Source: Scytalidium lignicola (taxonomy: Eukaryota > Ascomycota > Leotiomycetes). From it: a DNA stretch of 64,000 nucleotides. A program made the position numbers and the translations under genes. The stretch is taken from NCBI GenBank assembly GCA_002812745.2, contig NCSJ02000136.1:45017-109016 (forward strand), given 5' to 3'. Positions 10,583 through 22,953 of this stretch are shown here, piece after piece. Below the pieces are notes generated by a model that saw only the letters and a program-made list of their open reading frames with translations, had not been told where the DNA came from and searched no databases. The stretch's first letter is position 1. Every line of letters begins with the position of its first letter.

Positions 10583-13500
10583 ATGTATGAGATTAAGACA
10601 TTAAGACTAGTGATAACAAGACCATGGATGAGACTCCAGTAGATGAAGTAGACAAGGACAAGTCACATGCCTTCCAATCCGGGTACTCCATAGCCCCAGC
10701 GAGCAGCTTTTAGGCTAGGCATCTTCAAAGATATGGCGTCTCTCTCATCTTGCTCATTTCTGCATTTCGACAGCTCGCTCTCATAGCCACCAGCCAGCAT
10801 CCGGCATTTGATTCTTGTGGCAGACTTGCTGTCCCGTCGAAGGTTGTCACCGCACTGGCGAATCACATTGACGTAACCCCACGGAGAGAGCCTGGGCTAT
10901 CACGACCCTAATGAGGCGCCAAGAGGGAGCAACCCAGCGATTCGAACCTCAGCAACGACTTCGGGGGACCATCCAGGAACATTCTGTGGTAGGATTGCGC
11001 TTAGTGCGCGTGCACGAATGGGCATTGGGTGTGGTGGTGGAGGAGGATTCTCAGTTCTGTTCTCTCTGCCTGCCCGCGAACGAGGAACGAGGCTGGCTCA
11101 GCCCCAACATCAATCAGGCTTTTCGAGCTGGGCTGGGCTGGCGACTCTCCATGAGTCGCAGGCACCACCTCATCTCTTTCACATCTTTCACCTCGAGAGA
11201 TTTCGGATGATCCGATAGATGGATAGATAACTAGCGGCAGGAGCTAACTGGCTAATAGGATAAGGGAAGATGCAACATGGAAGATGGAACGCTCAAAGAA
11301 CAATCCTTCGCGTGTGTATCACATCGACGACCTTCTTCTGCGGAGTGGCTGCAAGCCCTCCATCCTCCTGGTTGGAGACGCCCAGCCCACGTGTTTGCTT
11401 TTGCAACCCAAAACATCCACCGGTGGGATGTCATTCCATCGTATATCAGCGTGTTAAGACTCGAACAGCCGCTCATTCAGCGCCGGGTCAGCCCCCTAGT
11501 GCGTACATTATTGTTACAGAGCCGCAGCACGATGATTCAGTGCACGGTTGAATGAATGCCAGATGCGCCACAGCAACGGTCTTTCCAGGGGTGGTGGCAT
11601 CAGATATATCAAAATAGGCCAAGAAGAAGGGCATGGGTAAGAAGGGAAAGGAGAAGAAGAAGAAGAAGAAGAAGGACTAGAACAATGGTGAGTTGCGAGA
11701 TATTGAGACGACGGAGATGTACTGTACGGGGACCCGAACAGCTTATTGCTCCTACTTACTCGTACTGTACAATCCTTCCGCCCTTGGCCGTATTCTAAAG
11801 ATCAAACCCAGTAATTCGGCGCATAAATGTGCCGCAAGAGTACCCTTCTATACTGTATACATGATGCATTCAGATATACTCCATACAAATACTCAAGCTC
11901 TCCAACTAATGTAGGGACTTCGCTCGCACCATCATTATTGTGGTGGATCGGTAGGTAACCGCTTTTGTTGGCAAGTTACCAGATTGTTTCTTATCTGTCA
12001 TATTTAATTGCTTGCTACAGGTGCTTGAATATGCGTTGATACTGCATTGAGTGTCCTTGCCAACGCATAAGTACATATGTTTACATTCTGAATCGTGCAC
12101 CCGTCTCTGGCACCACTATGATACCCGATGTTTCTATGGCGGGGCGCAATCCGATATTTCGACTTTTCATGATTACCAGCATCCATAAGCTATTGTCACG
12201 ATATTTCGAGACAATGCTACACCGAGAATAAACAGAGAGGCTCTAATGGTATTTATTAGATCCACATTATATTGGAATCGTCCGATTGCTTGGCAACAAA
12301 AATAAGTCATAGGGTCAGCACACACTGTACATCTAGTAAACAGGCGCTCAGCCTTGTGCGCAGCAGAGAACGCCTCGCCTGACGCCACAATGCCAACCCC
12401 TTTTCATCATACCTCTCGGTATCAGCGAGACAAGATCGTCAGACAATACGCTCAGCAATAGATGTGACATTTTGGATTCACAGACCTGGAGGAAATCTAT
12501 AGCCGGACTGAATAAGGATACATGAGTGCGGGTCGGAAATGACTTGCCTGGGTGTCCTCCAAAAGTTTCAATGGTCCAGGAAAATGAGTTTATATAAAAT
12601 TTCCAAATAGCTTAGGCGTTGAACGAACCATGCAAGTTAGTAGATGATATATTTGCAGGGAGAAATGGACTAGGATGAGGACTTTCGAATGGAGAGAATA
12701 TGTTACTGCAAGTTCATGCAAAGAAGGTTGAGCCGTCTATGACTCAGGAATACGCTTCCAGGGGCCAGGAAATGTCTCTATACCAATTATCGAGGACGAG
12801 AAGAAAAAAGAACTATCAATTATCCAGCATCAGATCAAGAGTTATAGGGTGCAAACTCGCAAAATTATGCGATTTCTCACTAGCATTTGAAGAAGAGTAA
12901 CAACTATATCTACTGTCAAGTAAGCTTGATTCCTCATCCTAGGCGGAATCCTTTAAGTGAAAGCTAATCAAGCTCTTCCAGATATGTAATAGGAGGTGAT
13001 CATGCCATCAGGCATTCATAATAACCTTCGTCCCGCTGACGTGGTCAAGTGAGATAATACGCTTTATTTCTTTAAAAATTATGCTATGACCGTTGTGATG
13101 GAAAATAAACAAACTATTAGTTCTCTTCATCTTCAATATCTAGATCGAGTTGATCCATTTTTTTGATCCAGGAAAAATGATGTCTGTCTTCTCTACTTCG
13201 CTGTATTTTCTCTCCAGCAGGTCTCCGGAATAAGTCAGCAAATAGAATCCAGATATTCCCCGATGCCGCCAGTATTGGTTAGGATGATGGATTTTCTAAA
13301 TAAGCAGGCTGTTTAGAGAATCAAAGGAACCAATTGGTCAGAAGCAAAACAAACTATATATAATCAAGTGTAATCAGGCAACTTGGACGAAGAACTAGCC
13401 GCGGAGAGCGGGACAGTCAAATGTGTGGAGTGTTATCCTGTTCCCATATTGGGATATGTGATGATACTCTATGACAAGGTTGGGATATATATTTCCCCGC

Positions 13501-15812
13501 ATAAGATCCGAGAAGGTAGAACCCTGACGAGTTTATGCTAAGCAATTATTGATGCTGTCTTGGAACTGCGGGCGGGGACATCTAATCGGAGGTGGATGAT
13601 AGAAGTAGAAGAGAAAGAATGCTTCATAGGAATGAGAGCGGGCTCATGAGCAAGCAGATGTCTTTTCCATTATGTTTAGTTATCCAATGAGAGGTTTGCT
13701 TAAAGGTTTTTGCTCTTGGAAATATACCTCCTGGAGATGCGATAGAATAATTGAGTCAATTTCATAGTGAATTGGTGCAACGCTGGGGGCTGACTACAAT
13801 GGGATATGGCATTATTATTTATTATACTAATGCATTAAGCTCAAGGTAAGTGCAATTAGTAAATACTTATGAATCCAAAATCATTGGAGGTATAGTTGGC
13901 TCTATTAAGCTTTGCCTTCGCCAATCTTTGATGGTAGCAGCCCAGAGCCGGATCCCTTTATACCCGTTTTCCAGACCGTTCTAGTCCATGACTTGCTTAC
14001 TCCTTCACCCCCCCTCCCAACTAAAATGTACTTGTTCTCGAACGGTTCGGGGTCTTGAAGTTAGAGTGATTCTCACTTTCTAGAATTAAAAATAACCCGG
14101 TCACACGGATATTTTCTCTAATTGATAGTACATGGGTTTATGCTCGTCATTGAGGACATTGTGCTTTTACCCCGCAGGGCATGACGAGGAGTATGTAGTA
14201 AGTCAAGTTAGTGTAGAGATGCGATATTACAAGATAACAAGGGAAGTTCGTTGGAACCAGGATGTTGCAAGTCAATGCGGTAGAGTACAGTACAGTAGAA
14301 GCTTACTATATATGAAAAGTACGGTATTAATAGCTTAAGAGAGAAGTGCGAGTGTTCACAAATCAATAAATCTGAGTGGGATTTTAGTTCGGTCTTTGAA
14401 TCTTACTCCCTCGAGTCTCCTCAATAAAACAGATGTGGCAGCACATAGAGTAATTCCTAAGCCTCCATGTAACCCACCCCGGCATGTAGGATAAAAAGAC
14501 GACACAATGAAAGGAGTTGAAAATTGATGCTCAATAGAAGCGACATCAAAGGAACATGGGAATATACTGTACATGCAGACAAACACAGTTGTAGAGCTAT
14601 TTTGATGTTCTTCGGAATTCCAACTTCCTTTTGTGTGCGTATTATGTCGTTATTGGAAAGATATCCCGGGGGGACCCAGAGCTATATATAGCCCAGACAT
14701 GGATGAAGGGATTCCACCTGGTGCCATCCCGCATCGGTCCTTCATTCTGCGATACTTCATTCTGTACAGATTTCTTTCTACGCGTCTGAGGGACCTTCGA
14801 GATTATCATATTATCAACGCTGCGACGAGAGGTCCCATGGTTCACCTGCTATCTCGATGCGAACTCAATATCCCAAGCTGGGAGTCTTGTTGGTCTTTTC
14901 TTCCTTGGCCGTGGCATGTTTTCTTGACAAACCAATGCGGAAAAAGAAGCTTTTCCCATTGCTGAAGGATGATTACTGTGTACAGTCCCGTGCAACAATG
15001 CTATAATACAGTACCATATTCTAACAGCCTGGGTGGAGGCGCAGCGGCTCCCTTATTGTCCTGAATTAATTAAGGCGCAGACTTTCTCTCAAGAGCAAAA
15101 GCTTCTGAGCAGCCCGTCCCACCGATGCCGAAAATGGTTTAGCCCCGAACCACCAGCCTTGCACCAAATGTCAAAGACGTCTGTTCTACTTGTAACCTCC
15201 TTCTAAGCACTATCCCAATACCAAGCAGATTTGTGCTCAACAAGCAAGGGCAGATACTCTCTTCAACCGTGCACACATCATCGCTGCTTCTTTATTGTCA
15301 GCAGTACATGGTACGAAGCGTTGCACTGGAGTGATCTGTCCACTTGCAGCTGGAGACATGGGCATCTGCCCTCCCAGCGATGATATGCAGATCGAAGGGT
15401 GTTCGGGATCATCTCCACCCTCTCCACGGCCCTCCCAGTGGCCGTGTAGGGCTTTGCAAAATATGGATCCGTCTAGACCCCAGCATCTAGTCAGATACGG
15501 CCGGTAAATATCATTGATAAGTATACTTGCGCTTCCATATTCTCACTTTCTGTCCGCTTTCATTCGGTGGTCACACGTCGTCCATTGAGCCTCAATTCTT
15601 TGTCAGTTGAGAGGTGTGCCAAGTCTCTTGCATCTCCAAGAGATTCCCTTGAGCCTCTTAATATCTCTCTTCCATATCCTTCACCTCCTCTCCTCTCCTT
15701 CCAAATGAGTCTCTGACATATGTGTCATGGTTCCCTGTTGCTGCCATGTTGAATTAATCTCGGACGACCTGTGTCCACACTTCGAATTCCAGGTAACTTG
15801 AATTGGACCAAC
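10583..15812. other. 5.2 kb gene-poor spacer
   Basis: No coding region could be supported; open frames here are short and lack motifs. Contents: a GAA microsatellite (11651-11674), several GTAC-type palindromes (11719-11727, 11762-11770, 14285-14295) and a CT-rich tract before the next gene (about 15676-15702). It probably contains the 5' leaders of the genes on both sides. Confidence 0.55.
11651..11674 (+). repeat. (GAA)n microsatellite
   Basis: An uninterrupted run of GA-AGA-type units reads as GAA triplets, inside the gene-poor spacer. Confidence 0.9.
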
Positions 15813-17571
15813 ATGAAAATGTATTTGAGCTTTGAGGAGCGACAAGAGGATGGTACCTGTCCTGACGGAACTCAATTCTATACCTGCGCAAGCAATGGCT
15901 TCAAAGGCTGTTGCGGTGTCGATCCATGCGACTTGGCTACTTGTCCGGCCTCACTACTCTCTGCACTTACAGTCGTAGCAACGTCATCAACCTCATCGAC
16001 TGCTTCTTCTTCGCCTTTTTCGCCATCATCACAATCATCACCTCCTGCTGTTGCTTCGACAACGTCTATTCTTCCAAAATCCACTCCGGGATTTAGTGCC
16101 ACTATTGTAACTACTTCTCAATCCAGTTCCAGCGCCAGCATTGCAGCTACTTCTGAACCCAGTTCCAGCTCAAGCACGACTCCTACAACAGCGTTCATAA
16201 TAAAATCGACATCGTCGCCGCTATCATCATCGACAAGACCCTCAACCAAATCTTCAGGTACAGCAAGGAGTACGACTACCTCCCCCTCCCCCTTGACTTC
16301 TACAACTTCGACAACTTTAACAACTTCTTTTCCGGCCACTGCTTTTAGAACAGACTCTGCCTCGTCAACAGCTACTGCAGTTCCCACCACAAATCATTTC
16401 TCCTCAAAACCCCCCATTATTGCGGGGATTGTCGTCGGACTAGTGGTTCTCTCCGTCCTATCTATACTAATCTGGTTCTTCTGTCGAAAACGACGGCAAA
16501 ACCCGAATTATCGTTATTCGGGTGCTGGATGGAGACGCAGTTTACCAGGGGAAATCAAGATAGATAATGCCAGTTCTTACGATCCAAGACTTAGCGCTGG
16601 CGGTGATGTGTTCGCGCCTTTTGGGGGTATGATATTTCCCAGTCTGCTAGCTAAACTTTTGCTAATTTCATCTAGGTTGGTTCCGAAGCCCACGAGCTAG
16701 TGGTCGATTTTCCCGACATGGTGAAGACTCAGCCCCGCAACAAGAAGCACAGGCGATTCGTTCACATACACACTCGGGTCCTCAGGCAATGCTAATACCA
16801 AACAACCGTCAAGACTCTTCCAGACTACAAGTTCCCGGACCTCAATACATAGTCTCACATATAGATTTGCCCCGGGAACGGCAAGATATGCATATCAGCC
16901 CTATGCCGGAGCATGACGAGGAAGATGCCCCCATTCCGGACCATGAAAAGAGTGGTCTTACTCCCCCGGACCTCTCTCAGCACCCAGTATACACTGCCAA
17001 CCGTGCAGCCACTTTTGAAAACCAATCCTTCTATGCGACGGAGCCAATACCATTACGGCCTATCTTCTCAGGCATACCAAACAACGTCTATAATACTGGA
17101 GTAGTAATACCGCGCTTTGCATCACCAGTCCCTGGCCGTGCCGAACTTCCTGCTGCACCAATCACAAAAGCTATGCATAGTCAGAACCATCAAAACAATA
17201 AGTACCCGTCGGCTGGAGTCAACAGAACTACTTCTAGAGACACAATAGGGAGTACATATACTATCACAGTTGGACTTGGGTCAGAGGATAGAAACCAGAA
17301 TCAGCCGCCGCCGATAGGTGTGATGGTGCAGCAGATGATGCGGCCCAATTTAAGACCGGCTATTGAGGAGGAAGAGGAGTGGGACGACGTTGAGGGTAGG
17401 AGGCGGCATGTTATGAGTTGGAGTACGTTTGATGATGCAAGATTTACACAAGGTAGTGCCGTGGCAGTTGGACTTGGGAAAGAGGGGGATAATGATGGAA
17501 CTGAGAGGAAAAACCGTCCAGAAAGATGGAGTGGATCCACCGCAACTTCTGAGAAAAGACTCCTTTATTGA
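15813..17571 (+). CDS. single-pass Ser/Thr-rich membrane protein with Cys-rich N-terminal motif
   Basis: Two exons (15813-16626 and 16676-17571; 49-bp intron) give 569 residues. Order of parts: a short Cys motif (CPDGTQFYTCASNGFKGCCG.DPC) at about residues 16-45, a Ser/Thr-rich stretch likely to be O-glycosylated (about 50-200), one transmembrane helix (IIAGIVVGLVVLSVLSILIW, about 205-226), a basic RKRR stop-transfer and a long polar cytoplasmic tail. This layout resembles fungal wall-stress sensors of the Mid2/WSC type, though the Cys motif is not a canonical WSC domain. No signal peptide follows the chosen ATG, so an unseen upstream exon may supply it. Function is inferred from architecture only. 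Confidence 0.75.
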
Positions 17572-18037
17572 GAGAGTATACCCGATTGACGGCTGATATA
17601 ATAAGGCGATGATCCTTTTACCATCATATCTTTCATATTATTTGCATTTCAAGGACGGGTTGGGCGGACACTTTCATACTGATATACCCATTAAATTTTT
17701 TTATCAGTAGACACATGTAAAGTGTAGCATAATCTCATTTAAAAAATTTATTTTTTGTCTACACAGCCTGGGTATCCAAGGCAAGCTATAATCAATCATC
17801 ACACAACGCCGAGCACCCGATCCTGCCCTTGCTACGCCATTCAGTATGCAACGCCAATGTAATGTTATATTAAAATTTTCCGCTCTCATCTGCAAAAAAA
17901 GAAAATGCATATGGAAACCGTCCCCCACCTTTTTTTGTAGGGTTCTCGCTAGAAAGGCTGGATATTGAGCCAAGTCTCAAAAGGTCCAAACCTAATCTAC
18001 TTTTGAGTAAGAAAAATACTGCCCCCTATGGGATGAC
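17572..18037. other. convergent 3' spacer
   Basis: It lies between the ends of the membrane-protein gene and RPB4. It is AT-rich and nothing else is seen. Confidence 0.6.
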
Positions 18038-18815
18038 TCAGTTGCCATAACCCATCAACTTGGTGATCTCATCCAAGAGCTCCTGCAGGTCATCATCTGA
18101 GATTTTGTCTTGCAAAGAAGGAATCAGGGTTTTGGCCTCTTCAGCTGTGTCGCAGCACAGAGAGCCTATAAATGTTAGGAATCTTTTAATCTTCACAGCG
18201 CTCAAACCTCCAATGAATAAATGGAGAGAAAGGAACAGGAGAGAACAAGAGAAACGGGAGCTGTACCAAGTTGTGCCCTCTCGAACTTTGCAAGCTCTTT
18301 ATGCGCAGATAGGAGTCTTTCTACTGCTTCGACGTTCTCTTTCCGCTTGAAACGGGCGAAATGGTCTAAGTATTCGGTCGTTTTAAGCAGCATTCTGTTT
18401 TCCCAAAAATCAGTAAAAGTACCAAACCAACTCATAATAAGAAGCAGCGGCAGTTCCAAGTAAGCAGGCACGCAAATCTTCCATGTTTCTCCATGAATCC
18501 CAAGTTTGACACCACACCCCTTTAAACCTTCTGCTATACCCTCTTCCGTGGATAACCTAGGTCCAGCTCTTCCCTGGCCTTTCTTTCTCCTCAAGACACA
18601 AGACTAAGCAAAAGAACCACATACTCAGTTTCATTAACATTCTTCCTATCCATCCTCCTCTTTGCAACCAGCGCGTTTATGACAAGCGCAGCCTCCGAGT
18701 GCGTCAGCGCATCCACGTCCTGGAACTCTCCCAGCTTCAGCTCCGCGGCTGCTTCCTCGTCTCCCTGTGGCGCCTCACGCGTCCGAGATGTAGGCGCTGG
18801 TGCGGATGTGGACAT
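18038..18815 (-). CDS. RPB4: RNA polymerase II subunit RPB4
   Basis: Three exons (18815-18625, 18394-18267, 18165-18038) join to 148 residues, the usual length in filamentous fungi. Conserved blocks are DEEAAAELKLGEF, SEAALVINAL, the NVNETE junction split by intron 1, YLDHFARFKRKENV, ERLLSAHKELAKFERAQLGSL and a Glu/Asp-rich end (DDDLQELLDEITKLM). With Rpb7 it forms the stalk of RNA polymerase II, which helps initiation and couples transcription to mRNA export and decay. The second intron (101 bp) splits a Gly codon before SLCCDTAEEAK. The gene is divergent from TRS23, about 520 bp away. Confidence 0.95.
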
Positions 18816-19334
18816 GTTTGATTTGAGTGTTTGAACGTGCGTATCTAGAAAGCTATATGAGCAAGAGGGTGGGCGGGGCAGATTGTTCGTTGGCGCGCGA
18901 GTAGCCCGTAAACCCCTCGATTTCTGGTTCCTGTTGCAAAAACGTTGTAGAAAGGAAGTAGAGCAACCTTCCAAGTACGAATGAGAAGCAAATCCGCCGT
19001 GTCTAGAGAAAGTTGAAAGTAAGCGTTCGTGTTGATCGCGGGGCAAGCAAAATTAAAGCATGTGGTTTTTTGCGAAGGGGAAGAAATTCGATTCTCGGAA
19101 AGGTGTCGCGAAAACGAGAATCCGGGGAACTTTTTGGCGGGCTTGGACCACGCGACGTCAATGCATCTACCAAATGCGCCGAATTACCCACACTGCTAGT
19201 TAACGTCCAAAAATCACGGCAAACTGAATGTTCGTGTATAAAAATTCGACCCGGAGCTTCTGAGGAGCTCAAGTCGGTGGGCTTTAGGCCCGGGAATGCG
19301 ATAAGATGTATATATTCCTCTGCAACCTCTAAAT
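18816..19334. promoter_or_regulatory. shared promoter region of RPB4 and TRS23
   Basis: A 519-bp divergent intergenic region. Any shared regulation is inference from orientation; no clear TATA box was identified. Confidence 0.5.
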
Positions 19335-19924
19335 ATGAGGTTAGGTCTTAAGTAGCAATAGCTGACGAATGACGCTCTCTCCAGGGTCGTCTTTGCACTG
19401 ATCATAATCAATAAGGCCGGCGGTTTAATCTACCAGCGAGACTTCGCGGAAGGTCTGAATAAGCTGAGTATAAATGACTACCTCGTGCTTGCTGGCACAT
19501 TCCATGGGTATATACATACTACCTCCCCTTGATTCAAATCTTAGTTTCCACTTTTATATCAAAGAAGATACTGATATCTCCTAGCGTCCACGCAATAACA
19601 ACCCGTCTCTACCCCGTCCATGACGACAGCCCTCCTTCAAAGCGTGCCTCAACCGGTGGTGACCGCCCAGATCCACCCTCTGGCCTCGAAGTCCTCGAAA
19701 CAGAGAATTTCCGCCTCCAATGTTTCCAAACCTTAACGGGGACAAAGTTCCTCTTGTTTACCGAACCAATGCAGCCCAATGTGGATGCGATCTTGAGGAG
19801 AATATATGAGCTTTATGCGGATTACGTGATGAAGAATCCGTTTTATCAGACGGAGATGCCGGTTAGATGTGAAGTGTTTGATAGAAAATTGGGAGGTTAT
19901 GTTAGGCCGCTGAATAGTCGGTAA
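19335..19924 (+). CDS. TRS23: TRAPP complex subunit Trs23 (TRAPPC4)
   Basis: Three exons: a 5-nt first exon (19335-19339, ATGAG), 19385-19507 and 19585-19924; introns of 45 and 77 bp; 155 residues. The N terminus reads [20 protein letters not shown], then LNDYL-like and GTFHGVHAI segments. The C-terminal half has the sybindin hallmark [40 protein letters not shown] and [15 protein letters not shown]. Trs23 is a longin-fold core subunit of TRAPP, the Rab (Ypt1) exchange and tethering complex in ER-Golgi and later traffic. The mini-exon start is the only one found that joins in frame; an in-frame ATG inside the second exon is absent. The gene converges on RPN10. Confidence 0.92.
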
Positions 19925-20230
19925 CTTAGGAGGAGTGGGTTTTACCCGTCAAAAATAGAATTTGATACGGTGTTCGTGCCAGTTTTGCCAGGAAAGAATG
20001 GGGGTTAGAGAAAGGAGGCACGCAAATTGCACCATATGCCGAGCTCAGCTTATGCTCAGGCCTTGAGAAGCGATTGATCGACTACCTCATAGGAGCTATG
20101 GAATTCATGGATACAGCGATGAGAAGGACTAAGATTTTAGAGACCATTTGGAACCTTTGATAGGTGTCACATCTAGTATTACATGCCCAACGCCGGTAGC
20201 AATGCTAAGGCTCTAAAGCTGCCATAGCAA
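19925..20230. other. convergent 3' spacer between TRS23 and RPN10
   Basis: 306 bases with no gene seen. Confidence 0.6.
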
Positions 20231-21181
20231 CTACACAGTATCCATTTTATCTGCATCATCATGCTTATCTTTATCGTCATTTCCACCACTCGGCTCTCCA
20301 TTCTGGTTTAATAAGGGTTGCGAGGCCTCATCTTCCTCCTTAATCCCTGGTAACGCAGCCTTAGCCTCAGCATCAGCCTTCTCTTTATTTGCCTTCTCCT
20401 GTCGCGCCTTCTCCTCTTCCATACTCATACGTAAAGCTAGGGCCAGTTCAGGATCCACAGATGGATCAATACCAAATTCGAACCCGCCAGAATCACCACC
20501 ATCTGCTCCGCCGCCCATGCCTCCCGGCACTGTACCATCCCCGTTCAATATTGGGGACGTAACGAGTTGATCGCTGAGGAGACCTGGTCCTGGTGGGATG
20601 ATTGCTAGGTGTGAGCCATCTCCACTCTTAACGTTTTCATTAAATGCCGTTAACTTTTTGGTAACATCATCATCTAATTCTCCAAAGGCAACAAAATCAA
20701 TAGAAACATTGTTCTTCTTCATCTTCTTAGCCAGTTTAACCAGGACTTTCTCATCTTCTGGGACAGGCGAGCAGTTAAAGACTATGATGCGCTGCCGTTG
20801 GGATTTGTTCTGTCGGTGTTTAAGTGCCAACTAATGTCCAAGTCAGATAAAGCTACTAAAAAAAAATACCTAAAGAATATAATCACTTACGCCTGCTATT
20901 TGGATCCCCGTAGCAAGATGTGCATCTCCACGAATATTCGTTTTCGTCCTGTGTAATCCCTCTAAGATCTTGCCATGATCTGTTGTAAGCGTAACCAGCA
21001 CCTCAGGTCCTTTCCCTCCCATACTCATGAGTCCTACTGACGACTCTGGATTGCCTTGTGTAATGGCGGAGAATATCAGCGACACAGCGTCGGATTGTGC
21101 TTCGTATCTAGTTGGTGTGTAATCTCCATTTCGACTGCTTTCGCTGTTGTCCACCACTACCATCACAGCTTCGAGAACCAT
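20231..21181 (-). CDS. RPN10: 26S proteasome regulatory subunit Rpn10 (ubiquitin receptor)
   Basis: Two exons (21181-20891 and 20830-20231; 60-bp intron) give 296 residues. The von Willebrand factor A domain fills about residues 1-190 and starts MVLEAVMVVVDNSE, with the metal-site-like DNSES and conserved blocks FSAITQGNPESSVGLM and GDAHLATGIQIA. A Gly-rich linker leads to one ubiquitin-interacting motif at about 223-237 (DPELALALRMSMEEE). The C-terminal tail is acidic and Lys-rich. Rpn10 sits between the lid and base of the proteasome and captures polyubiquitylated substrates. Length and single UIM match fungal orthologues. The gene is divergent from the borealin gene. Confidence 0.96.
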
Positions 21182-21575
21182 TGTGATCGGCTATCCGTTG
21201 AATCTCTGTTATTTGGCTAATTCTGGTTCCCGGAGGTTTTTTAGATTTTGGAGCGAGGAGGGCTGTGGAAGGAAGAGAGGAAGTGGAAGATGTGTGAGGT
21301 AAATGGCCCAGGTAGCTATCGCCTGCGCGTAAGGTTGATGATGATCCCTGTAGTTTAGAGCTTGGGTGGCGCTAGGCCGATTTCGAGAATTAAACCTCGC
21401 GAGCCCGCTTTGTTTACTTGAACATCCAACATCTACAGCTCCAGCCAACACGATCTCAGAAAATCGCCCTCCTTATTCCGCTCGACTACAAACACGAAGT
21501 CCCTAGGTGCATCTTTTAAATACTCGAGGTGACAATAGCTTGGAATCTACGAATCTCAACCTACAATACGTGATA
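21182..21575. promoter_or_regulatory. bidirectional promoter region RPN10 / borealin
   Basis: 394 bp lie between two divergent start codons. It contains GC-richer blocks near 21310-21420 but no TATA box that I recognise. The Rpn4-type proteasome element GGTGGCAAA was not seen. Confidence 0.45.
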
Positions 21576-22772
21576 ATGGCTCCGACGCGAACAAGGAAAC
21601 GCAAGTCGACCGAATCAGCAGCTTCAGTAGACATGCAAAACTTTCCTGTGCCTCCTCAATTAGTCCCCAAAAAGACGCGCAGTCCAGCAAGAACACCACC
21701 TTTAAATAGAAGTCCAATTAGGAGACCAACAGCCGGTATCACGTTGGCTCAAAAACAAGCATTAATCGATAACCTACAACTTGAGAGTATGATGGGCCAA
21801 AAGGATCTGTTTAATGTGAAATACGTGCTAATATGCTCGATTACAGTAACAGAACGTGCTAGAAAGCTTCGTGCGCAGTATGCGCTCCAGGCGCAGGGAT
21901 TACGAACGCGTATTGAGATCCGAGTCAATCGCATTCCTATGTCGTTAAGGAAGTTGAAGATGGAAGTTCTGATGAAGAAGCACAGTGACACTTTCGCCAA
22001 AACTGCAGCTTCAAGTACAACTTCTTCGAAACAGGTGACGAAGATGGCCTCCAGGACTGTTCTAGGGGAAAGCAGGGGCAGCCGACAAAGCCCGGCTCCA
22101 CCTCAACGAGGAACCAAGCGTCTCAGGTAAGGTGTCTTAGAATACATGCTCAAAAGCCCCGTTAACATTATCAGCGATGCATTATCTTCGACAGATAAAG
22201 AGAATGAGGGCATTGATAACCCCAAGAAACGAAGTCGAGCTCCGTTGGCTCGCGCTGCATCCCAAACAATACAGCCATCTCAGGTGCTGTCACCAAAATC
22301 GTCCAATTCCCGCACATACCAGCATTCTCCTATTCGTCCCGCCCCTACTTCACAACGACCCAGTCCTGCACGTCCAGTATCTCCTATGAAGCCTCCTATA
22401 TCAGTCGCAGCCGGAAAGCCAGCTGCTATTCTTACGAGTATGGTAGAGCAGGCTAAAAATGCCAGAGCCACCGGCACATCTAGGACTACTGCTCCTACCG
22501 CAGCTGCGCGGGTCACCAAAGGGTCCACACGAGGAAGAAAGCCAGCAGCAACTACCGGTGCGACTAGATCCGGAAGAGCTACGGCAAGCACCATGAGCGA
22601 TTCGAGCGAGCTCAGCAATGGGACAACAATTGTGAGAAAACCGGTTGCGGCAAAGAAACAGCCTGTTAAGAAGACAGTCATGGGAAGTATTAGAGGTATG
22701 GGGACAACCACGGCAAAGAAAACCGGACAGGAGAAAGCACCGGCATCTAGGGTACTGAGGAGAAGAAATTAA
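21576..22772 (+). CDS. borealin-like chromosomal passenger complex subunit (Nbl1 family)
   Basis: Three exons (21576-21786, 21847-22126, 22175-22772; introns of 60 and 48 bp) give 362 residues. After a basic N terminus, the Nbl1/borealin N-terminal domain spans about residues 54-115: GITLAQKQALIDNLQLE then ITERARKLRAQYALQAQG and LRTRIEIRVNRIP. This helix bundles with survivin (Bir1) and INCENP (Sli15) to place Aurora kinase on centromeres. The rest is basic, Pro/Ser/Thr-rich and probably disordered, with SP/TP sites that suit Cdk1 phosphorylation; it ends in RRRN. The first intron is a multiple of three with no stop, so an unspliced message would still read through. The symbol is left blank because the region beyond the helix is not diagnostic. 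Confidence 0.88.
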
Positions 22773-22953
22773 GAGGCGAATTTTGTGTTGTTTGTATTAC
22801 AAGGAGTTCAGGTAGGCTGGGAGGATTGGCGTCTGGGAACGGACGGATTTATCTTTAGGATATGCATAAAGCATTAGGATTATAAGTCCAATAACAGTTA
22901 TTTCATCACATGTCATGTTCAAGTTCATTCCCTTACATACATTTCCCGAACAA

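Noticed and set aside
10938..10952. GATTCGAACCT, the reverse complement of a tRNA T-loop
   Set aside because: The flanking five-base stems do not pair and no acceptor or anticodon arm fits on the minus strand.
11446..11470. GACTCGAAC, another T-loop-like string
   Set aside because: The T-arm does not form paired stems and the rest of a tRNA is missing.
14633..14965. 110-codon plus-strand open frame in the gene-poor spacer
   Set aside because: No motif, no supporting splice sites or promoter, and composition like the surrounding spacer.
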